From NCBI GenBank assembly GCA_044340485.1, contig JBIITN010000003.1:32060-96059 (forward strand): DNA of 64,000 bases, given 5' to 3'. This stretch comes from UBA2093 sp044340485. GTDB lineage: Bacteria; Actinomycetota; Acidimicrobiia; Acidimicrobiales; Ilumatobacteraceae. Shown one piece after another: positions 59,264 through 64,000 of the stretch; positions within the stretch are counted from its first letter, which is position 1, and each line of letters begins with the position of its first letter. Made by a program: the position numbers and the translations under genes. The notes under the pieces were generated by a model that saw nothing but the letters and a program-made list of their open reading frames with translations, did not search any database and was not told the DNA's origin.

Positions 59264-60718
59264 ATGTTTTTTTGCCCGAACAACTCGAGGCCCTCAGCAG
59301 TTCGCGTAGCTGTTGCCACTGCAGCGCTCGCGTCATTAGTACTGGTATCAACTAGCCCCCACACTGCAAGCGCGTCGGGAGCAAGCCCAACAGGCGTCAA
59401 CGTTGGTTTTAATTTTCAATGGACTAACGGCCCAACAGATCCAGACGCCATTGCGGGTCACGCCACAACATTTTTAGAAAATGACGGTGTCACCTTAAAT
59501 ACCTGTTCGAGGGCCACGACTGCGACCGACAAAGGCTGTCAATTCATATTCGAATACACCATCGGTGGCACCACTCAACCCGCTGCTACGCGCAAAGGCA
59601 ACTTCGTAACGTGGTCTAACCCAACCGAGTACGAGACTGTCGAAGGGACCACCTCACCAAAAAATGGAGGCTGTCAAAAAGATTCCAACGGTCAGCGAGT
59701 GAATCAACAGATCCCATTAACACTCAACGATTGTTTCAATGCAAATAGTTTTGGACAGATCTTTTTTCCGAAGACATCTGGGGCATTGTCATCGTTCAAA
59801 ATGTCAATGACATGTTTGCAGCCAACTGGACAAAAAATTGAGCTCTACGCCTTGCTATATGAACTCACCAACCCCGCAACAGCGATCAAAGGAACTTCTC
59901 CAATCGCCAGTACCAAAGTTGACCTGTCAACCTGCCCCACTGCAACGTCATGGCAAGGAAAGACTTTCTCTGCCAGTGACTTTGCAATGATTCCTTTCAA
60001 CTTCAAAGACGTCACCTTGACCCAGGGCACCCCCTACGGTGTCTTTTTTGCAGGATCCGCGGTACCTGGCGCTGCCCCAACAGGTGGCGCCGATGCCGTT
60101 GCAAACTCGTCTGGCACTACAGAAGATGAACTTCAGGAAGAACTCCCCGAAGAATTGAAACTTCTTACCGCTGTGCGCCTGATCGAAAAAGGCGACAAAA
60201 CAAAGACATTGACCTCGCGTACTCCAGATACATGCATCACAGCAGATGGACGTGTCATCGCACTATCTGAAGGTGAATGCAAAGTACAAATTCGGTCAGT
60301 TCCTAAAGTCTCAGTATCGGCACAGTCCTCGAGTGGAAAAGTGTTATCCACTTTCACGACCACGATAAAGACCGATGGGGCTCAAGCTGGATTGACCGCT
60401 GCAAAAGCAACAACGATCCGTTTCAAAAAATACTCTGCTCTTCCAAACAGAATTCCTGCCTCACTCGTTAAGGAAGCAAGATCCGCTGAGGGAATCGTGA
60501 TTCTGGGCCACACCGGCACCGTTACCGGTAACAGCCCAGGCAACGTCAAGTTGAGCCTTGCCCGTGCTACCTACGTGCGCAACCATCTCGTCAACCAAAA
60601 GGTGAAGTCTTCGGTGATCTATGTCCAAGGTGTCGCCGCTCGTCAACCAGTCACCACCAAAAAGACCGAGAAGGACCAGCGTGCAAATCGCCGCGTCGAG
60701 GTGTACCTGCTCACCTAG
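59264..60718 (+). CDS. Exported protein with OmpA-like C-terminal domain
   Basis: A 484-residue secreted protein. Signal peptide about 1-37 (hydrophobic VAVATAALASLVLVST, then TASAS). The central region (about 40-300) contains Cys pairs and resembles a carbohydrate-binding or beta-sandwich domain of unknown kind. A Glu-rich linker (EDELQEELPEELK) follows. The final 110 residues show the OmpA/MotB peptidoglycan-binding pattern: GIVILGHTGTVTG, LARATYVRNHLVN, IYVQGVAARQPV, and DQRANRRVEVYL. The protein is therefore probably held on the cell wall non-covalently. The ATG at 59264 is chosen from the leaderless box and signal peptide. Confidence 0.8.
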   Translation: MFFCPNNSRPSAVRVAVATAALASLVLVSTSPHTASASGASPTGVNVGFNFQWTNGPTDPDAIAGHATTFLENDGVTLNTCSRATTATDKGCQFIFEYTIGGTTQPAATRKGNFVTWSNPTEYETVEGTTSPKNGGCQKDSNGQRVNQQIPLTLNDCFNANSFGQIFFPKTSGALSSFKMSMTCLQPTGQKIELYALLYELTNPATAIKGTSPIASTKVDLSTCPTATSWQGKTFSASDFAMIPFNFKDVTLTQGTPYGVFFAGSAVPGAAPTGGADAVANSSGTTEDELQEELPEELKLLTAVRLIEKGDKTKTLTSRTPDTCITADGRVIALSEGECKVQIRSVPKVSVSAQSSSGKVLSTFTTTIKTDGAQAGLTAAKATTIRFKKYSALPNRIPASLVKEARSAEGIVILGHTGTVTGNSPGNVKLSLARATYVRNHLVNQKVKSSVIYVQGVAARQPVTTKKTEKDQRANRRVEVYLLT

Positions 60719-60733
60719 CCCGTTCCCAAGTAG

Positions 60734-60753
60734 GACAAGGGCTAGTCCTTGTC
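60734..60753 (+). terminator. Possible terminator hairpin behind the OmpA-like gene
   Basis: GACAAGG/CCTTGTC 7 bp stem with a 6 nt loop, 15 bp after the stop codon and followed by TTTCT. The T-tract is poor, so confidence is low. It overlaps the 3' end of the MmeI remnant on the other strand. Confidence 0.4.
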
Positions 60754-61035
60754 TTTCTGTCCTCTAGTACTTGTTACTATCAATCCAGTTTTAGGGTTAA
60801 GGGGGAACAAAGAAGTGATAGGCCAGAGAAGGTCGATGCGTCCGCGGCCGCCGGTTGATTCTCGTTTGGCTCGGGCTTCGAAGGTGGCGACACGCTTGCG
60901 GTCGATGCCGAAGATGCCTAGGAACTCGTTCCAGAATGACTGGGATTCAGCGTTCTCGTCGCTGGTTCCTTCCCATCGGGTGGCGAACTGTTGAGCGTTG
61001 GTGCGGATTTCATTCCAGGACGGCGGTTTGCTCAC
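60742..61035 (-). pseudogene. Truncated MmeI-type restriction-modification protein (N-terminal remnant)
   Basis: A 97-residue frame whose first 72 residues match the N-terminus of type IIL MmeI-like restriction-methyltransferases: PPSWNEIRTNAQQFATRW, NAESQSFWNEFLGIFGIDRKRVATFE, and GRIDLLWP, which is where the nuclease domain begins. Full proteins are about 900 residues and continue with a GxxxEHKS-type PD-(D/E)xK core; here the homology stops at DLLWP and 25 unrelated residues follow before the stop. The start (GTG 61035) and a TACTGT box 6 nt upstream are intact, so the 3' part was lost by deletion against the OmpA-like gene. It cannot be active. Confidence 0.78.
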
Positions 61036-61066
61036 CTTCTTACAGTATCCAGTGTCTGCGGGGGTT

Positions 61067-61279
61067 CTAGCCTTCTGCCCTGTTTCCAGCGGGCACGATG
61101 TTTCCGTTGTCGTCGAGTGCTATCTCTATCTCGGTTTCTGTGCCGAACTCTGACGTGGTTGGCTGTGATGAGATGGTGGTGTCTGCTGGTGCGGGTTCGG
61201 TGTCGTCGCCTAACGCTACGGACCCTCCCCATGCTGCTAGGCACACTGTTAGTGCAGTTGCGATACCGATGCGTCTCAT
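61067..61279 (-). CDS. Small exported protein
   Basis: A 70-residue protein starting MRRIGIATALTVCLAAWGG, a clear signal peptide with a likely cut near residue 25, followed by an acidic Thr/Glu/Asp-rich mature part of about 45 residues (DDTEPAPADTTIS to IEIALDDNGN). No homologue recognised. TACAGT lies 6 nt upstream of the ATG at 61279. It sits in the accessory segment between the MmeI remnant and the zinc-knuckle gene. Confidence 0.6.
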   Translation of the reverse strand: MRRIGIATALTVCLAAWGGSVALGDDTEPAPADTTISSQPTTSEFGTETEIEIALDDNGNIVPAGNRAEG

Positions 61280-61285
61280 GCTGGG

Positions 61286-61291
61286 ACTGTA
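61286..61291 (-). promoter_or_regulatory. Leaderless -10 box of the small exported protein gene
   Basis: Minus-strand TACAGT, 6 nt from the ATG at 61279. Confidence 0.42.
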
Positions 61292-61370
61292 ACGAACGTC
61301 AGTCTTTTTCGCGAGCCTCTCAGCCTGTTTGGTGACGGAAGCATCAAAACGAAAGACCATGCCGTTGACA

Positions 61371-61376
61371 TAGGTT
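61371..61376 (+). promoter_or_regulatory. Leaderless -10 box of the zinc-knuckle repeat gene
   Basis: TAGGTT, 6 nt, then the ATG at 61383. Confidence 0.4.
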
Positions 61377-61382
61377 GTTGCA

Positions 61383-62738
61383 ATGGCTCCTAGTAGAAAG
61401 CGGATTTCAGATGAAACTGCTGATGCAGCATTTCGTGCAGTCCAGTTCACGCCACTGGAACCATACGCGGGTGCCGGCACTCCCCGCCTCTGCAAGTGCG
61501 AGGTTTGTGGCAACGAATGCCGTGTCACATACTCAAGTGTTCGACAAGGTAAACGCGGCTGCAAGCGGTGCTGGACTGACCTCATAGCCACTAAGACACG
61601 CACGCCACAAGCAACGGTCGATGCAGTTTTTGCAGCTGCAAATATGACACCGCTCGAACCGTACATCAGTGCCAACAAACCTCGTCGAGCACTGTGCCAG
61701 GTTTGTGGAACCGAAGGTCGCACGACATACGCAACACTCTCAACTGGGCATGGCGGTTGCAAACCATGCGGATACGAAGTTGTACGGCGAAAGCTGCAAG
61801 AACTCAAAACGGACATCGAGGCCATTGACAAGGTTTATGCGAACGCCGATCTCACTGTTCTTGAGCCTTGGGTGAATGCGAATGTTCCCCGTCTGTCTCG
61901 CTGCAACAAGTGTGGCAACGAAGCAAAAATCGCCTACGGCAATCTCTACAGCGGCCAGGGTGGCCGTCGGCCTTGTGCTGCAGCAGTGCGCGGCTTCGCT
62001 CAGAGAAACCCTACCGAAGTTGTTGAAGCTGCTTTTAGCGAAGCGAACCTAGAACCGCTTGAGGACTACCCAGGCACAGACGTTCGGCGTAAGTGTCGGT
62101 GTCTTGAATGTGGAGAGACAGTATTCACCGCGTACAAGGACATTGCAGGCTCTCGCAAACGCTCCGGTTGTCGTTTCTGTGCGTATCGGAAGATGGGCGA
62201 CCGCAAGGTTCTACCCGCTGAACTTGTCGACGCTCTCTTCGCAGCCAAAGAACTCGAGCCGCTCGAGGAGTACAAGGGTGCAGCTATCGGACGCCTATGC
62301 CGCTGCATGAAATGCGACCGCGAAGTCTCACCCCAGTACAACTCTCTAAAGTCCGGACAAGGTGGCTGCAAGTACTGCTCCCCCACGGGCCTTCAACGAG
62401 CTGCGCCAGGAATCCTCTACCTAATGAAGAACGAACCGTTCCGCATACTCAAAGTTGGAGTGTCCTCAGAGGCGTCACGCAAGAACAGAATCAAGTCACA
62501 CACTGACAACGGTTGGGAAGTTATCAAGACGTGGGCCGTACCTGATGCTGGACTGGCTGAAGCTGTCGAGTCTGCCGTCCTCAGTCATTGGCGGAAAGTC
62601 ATCGGGGCACCGATCGCGATGCGTCGTGAGGACATGCCGCAAGGTGGTTACTCAGAGACTGTCGCGATGTTGTTTGTCGATGGAGACGACGCGACACAGA
62701 CGATTGAGATTGCACTCGCTCTTGTTCTGAACACCTAG
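61383..62738 (+). CDS. Five-fold zinc-knuckle repeat protein with GIY-YIG-like C-terminal domain
   Basis: A 451-residue protein built of five repeats of about 66-68 residues (starting near residues 11, 77, 146, 213 and 281). Each has the pattern (V/A)FxxAxLxPLExY, then C-x2-C-G, Y-x6-GxGGC-x2-C. Cys pairs are 39/42 and 60/63; 105/108 and 126/129; 174/177 with 198 only (the partner is Arg195); 240/243 and 263/266; 308/311 and 329/332. Residues about 343-430 follow a divergent GIY-YIG layout: ILYLM, LKVGVS, RIKSH, and VESAVL with Glu396. I recall similar uncharacterised actinobacterial proteins, but no function is known to me. DNA binding with nicking activity is a reasonable hypothesis only. 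It lies 69 bp from a convergent tRNA-Arg gene. Confidence 0.82.
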   Translation: MAPSRKRISDETADAAFRAVQFTPLEPYAGAGTPRLCKCEVCGNECRVTYSSVRQGKRGCKRCWTDLIATKTRTPQATVDAVFAAANMTPLEPYISANKPRRALCQVCGTEGRTTYATLSTGHGGCKPCGYEVVRRKLQELKTDIEAIDKVYANADLTVLEPWVNANVPRLSRCNKCGNEAKIAYGNLYSGQGGRRPCAAAVRGFAQRNPTEVVEAAFSEANLEPLEDYPGTDVRRKCRCLECGETVFTAYKDIAGSRKRSGCRFCAYRKMGDRKVLPAELVDALFAAKELEPLEEYKGAAIGRLCRCMKCDREVSPQYNSLKSGQGGCKYCSPTGLQRAAPGILYLMKNEPFRILKVGVSSEASRKNRIKSHTDNGWEVIKTWAVPDAGLAEAVESAVLSHWRKVIGAPIAMRREDMPQGGYSETVAMLFVDGDDATQTIEIALALVLNT

Positions 62739-62807
62739 CGTCAAGCGTTCGCACTCCTCCGTTAGCGCACGACTAGCCAACCTCGGCTTAGATGGGATGC
62801 ATTCAGC

Positions 62808-62879
62808 GCCCCCGGCAAGGATCGAACTTGCGACCGACGGATTAGGAATCCGGCGCTCTATCCACTGAGCTACGGAGGC
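62808..62879 (-). tRNA. tRNA-Arg (anticodon CCT)
   Basis: 72 nt cloverleaf on the minus strand: acceptor GCCTCCG/CGGGGGC (one G-T wobble), D-arm GCTC-AGTGGATA-GAGC, anticodon loop TTCCTAA giving CCT, and T-arm GCAAG-TTCGATC-CTTGC. The outermost anticodon-stem pair is mismatched. CCA is not encoded. The CCT isoacceptor is a frequent integration site for mobile elements. Confidence 0.93.
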
Positions 62880-63000
62880 GAACGACTGCAGGTTATCTAA
62901 GGGTTGGTCCAACCGCCAGCGACCGCCCGGCGCCTTAGAGCCACTGCTTACGGGCCATTTTGAACTAACGGCATCTCGGCGCACCATGGACGCAAGAAAC

Positions 63001-63030
63001 ACTGGGAATAGCTGGGAATAACTGGGAATC
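63001..63030 (+). repeat. 10 bp tandem repeat, three copies
   Basis: Three consecutive copies of RCTGGGAATA-like 10-mers (ACTGGGAATA, GCTGGGAATA, ACTGGGAATC), 122 bp upstream of the tRNA 5' end. It could be an arm-type recombinase binding site or simple slippage. Confidence 0.7.
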
Positions 63031-63133
63031 TGGCCGATCTAATCAACTATCCAAAAATGCAGTAGAACTAGGCAAAACACCAGTATTTACTGGGGTTCTT
63101 GCCATATGGCTGAGGTCCCAAAACCCGAAAGAA

Positions 63134-63179
63134 CGGCAGTTTAGGAAACCGCTGCTCTATCCAACTGAGCTACGGGAGG
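63134..63179 (-). pseudogene. Truncated second tRNA-Arg (CCT), 5' part only
   Basis: Minus strand: CCTCCCG-TA, D-arm GCTC-AGTTGGATA-GAGC, anticodon stem GCGGT/ACTGC with loop TTCCTAA (CCT). After the anticodon stem no variable loop, T-arm or matching acceptor 3' strand is found. It differs from the intact copy at many positions, so it is a different gene cut off after about 46 nt and not a recent duplicate. Confidence 0.75.
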
Positions 63180-63206
63180 GGGATGGTGCGAAATGTGGTG
63201 CGAAAT
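63179..63206 (+). repeat. GGTGCGAAAT direct repeats
   Basis: GGGGATGGTGCGAAAT (63179-63194) followed by a second GGTGCGAAAT (63197-63206). The same 16-mer recurs at 63985-64000, so the pair brackets the methyltransferase gene. Confidence 0.7.
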
Positions 63207-63267
63207 TCGCCGCCACACTTTGCGTCATCTATGTAGAGGTTACTGGAGTGTGCCCAGAGTGGAAAGA

Positions 63268-63912
63268 CTACGAAAGCCTTCCCACCAGCACCATGGCAGG
63301 ACCAGACCGAAAACGTCGAATTTGGGATGATTCGACAACGACTCCACGAGTAGACAAATCAGCAGTTAACTCTGCGATCCACTCTTCTGCAGACACCGCA
63401 TCTGGCATGGCCCACGTGTGTAACAGAACCACCAACACACCTCTGGGAACGAGAACACGAACACACTCGTCGAGACCAACCGCCCTGTCACTCCACAGTT
63501 GAATGTTGTTCACACTGACAACAGCATCTTGCGAACGTTCTGGCAACGGAAGCAACTCTGCCACTGCGCGCTCAACTCTTGTGATGTGTTCTACTCGCGC
63601 GCGGCGACACCGAGCACGAGTTCGCTCAACCATCACTTCTGACGGGTCAAGACCAATCACCATTCCGTTAGATGCGCGACGAGCAGATGCGACTACCCCT
63701 ACTCCAGGTCCGCAACCGATCATCACAACGTTGGCATCAGGTCGCGGATTCACTAATTCGACTGCCGCGTTCTCCATGTCCGCGTTGCCAGTAGCCATAA
63801 CCGTCGCCATGATTCGGCCGCCCCAGCCATCCCACGGCAATATTCGATTCAAGATGTCCACCACAAAATGGTGCCACACATGCGTTCCAAAAAACAGCGT
63901 TTCGCGTTCCAA
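63268..63912 (-). CDS. Class I SAM-dependent methyltransferase
   Basis: A 214-residue methyltransferase. NVVMIGCGPGVGVVASA (about residues 61-77) is the SAM loop, IGLDPSEVMVERTRARCRRA the acidic second strand and helix, and DAVVSVNNIQLWSDRAVGLDECVRVLVPRGVLVVLLHTW the motif II/III region, similar to ubiquinone/phospholipid-type methyltransferases. Substrate unknown. The frame opens with TTG at 63912; a GTG at 63879 and an ATG near the MATVMATG segment are alternatives, and no ribosome-binding site decides. It is flanked by repeated GGTGCGAAAT sequences. Confidence 0.78.
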   Translation of the reverse strand: MERETLFFGTHVWHHFVVDILNRILPWDGWGGRIMATVMATGNADMENAAVELVNPRPDANVVMIGCGPGVGVVASARRASNGMVIGLDPSEVMVERTRARCRRARVEHITRVERAVAELLPLPERSQDAVVSVNNIQLWSDRAVGLDECVRVLVPRGVLVVLLHTWAMPDAVSAEEWIAELTADLSTRGVVVESSQIRRFRSGPAMVLVGRLS

Positions 63913-63960
63913 ACGTTTACTGAAACCCCGCCCGCTACCCCATCAATACTGAGGTTTGGA

Positions 63961-64000
63961 ATTTCGCACCAGCCTCACGAAGGCGGGGATGGTGCGAAAT
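63961..64000. repeat. 40 bp inverted-repeat element at the window edge
   Basis: Outer arms ATTTCGCACCA (63961-63971) and TGGTGCGAAAT (63990-64000) are exact complements, enclosing an inner hairpin GCCT-CACGA-AGGC. The right arm extends the 16-mer found at 63179. It could be a folded RNA leader, a REP-like element or part of an element that continues outside the window. Confidence 0.72.

Larger units (their letters stand above)
62880..63267. other. Gene-free region with tRNA fragment and short repeats
   Basis: 388 bp, the longest stretch without a protein gene. It holds a threefold 10 bp repeat (63001-63030), a 14 bp palindrome CCAGTATTTACTGG (63080-63093), a 5' tRNA-Arg fragment (63134-63179) and GGTGCGAAAT repeats (63185-63206). 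Minus-strand frames through the tRNA are not credible genes. Confidence 0.6.

Noticed and set aside
62652..63002. 116-codon minus-strand ORF
   Set aside because: It runs through the tRNA-Arg gene and into the 3' end of the zinc-knuckle gene; its sequence is translated tRNA.

Overview
This 64 kb window is most likely chromosome from a high-G+C-lineage Gram-positive (Actinomycetota), probably class Acidimicrobiia. That placement is inferred from gene content, not from a marker-gene search. Supporting signs are DUF501 followed by Ppx, a HU protein with a Lys/Ala-rich tail, gpgS beside a FolP2-like gene, an F420-type LLM protein, a Ruc-like FmdB gene behind a CIRCE element, a GlpR/SepX-like division protein, an LPXTG surface protein, and many start codons only 6-8 nt downstream of a TANNNT -10 box (leaderless transcription). 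Coding density is very high. Only one stretch longer than 300 bp lacks a gene (about 62880-63267).

Layout. 0-10 kb: end of a DUF501 gene, ppx, an acetyltransferase, a secreted subtilase, two divergent crotonases, queF, a PfkB kinase and an M1 aminopeptidase. 9.6-17.7 kb: a glpR-like membrane protein, moaC, a CstR-like repressor divergent from a persulfide dioxygenase/rhodanese, a crotonase, moaA, moeA (Glp-like), galU, and a cysteine-free FmdB/Ruc-like protein behind a near-perfect CIRCE operator. This resembles the mycobacterial Rv0991c-Rv0996 neighbourhood. 17.9-23 kb: PHP phosphoesterase, the TldE/TldD protease pair, PAP2 phosphatase and an SDR. 23-36 kb: dxs, an IMPase/HisN-like phosphatase, folP, gpgS, a folB-folK fusion, folE, a Nudix protein, an LppM-like lipoprotein, a TetR regulator and a second subtilase. 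Three of the four folate-pathway steps seen sit in one convergent block.

36.4-46.4 kb: an HpaB/4-hydroxybutyryl-CoA dehydratase-superfamily protein with an acyl-CoA dehydrogenase, then a surface-glycan block: a polytopic membrane protein, a degenerate asparagine-synthetase-like protein, a flippase-like membrane protein, a glycosyltransferase-methyltransferase fusion and a polysaccharide pyruvyl transferase. 46.5-60.7 kb: HU, a Dabb protein, LLM oxidoreductase, secreted proteins, an acyl-CoA dehydrogenase, an alkylsulfatase-like MBL enzyme, an LPXTG surface-protein gene interrupted by two in-frame stop codons, a kinase-like plus DUF7064-like pair, an amidohydrolase and an exported protein with an OmpA-like C-terminus.

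60.7-64 kb looks accessory: a truncated MmeI-type restriction-modification remnant, a small exported protein, a five-repeat zinc-knuckle protein with a GIY-YIG-like C-terminus, tRNA-Arg(CCT), a 5' fragment of a second Arg(CCT) tRNA, short repeats and a methyltransferase. The observations most worth following up are the Cys-less Ruc-like gene under CIRCE, the doubly interrupted LPXTG gene, the zinc-knuckle/GIY-YIG-like protein at the tRNA site, and the degenerate asparagine synthetase in the glycan block.
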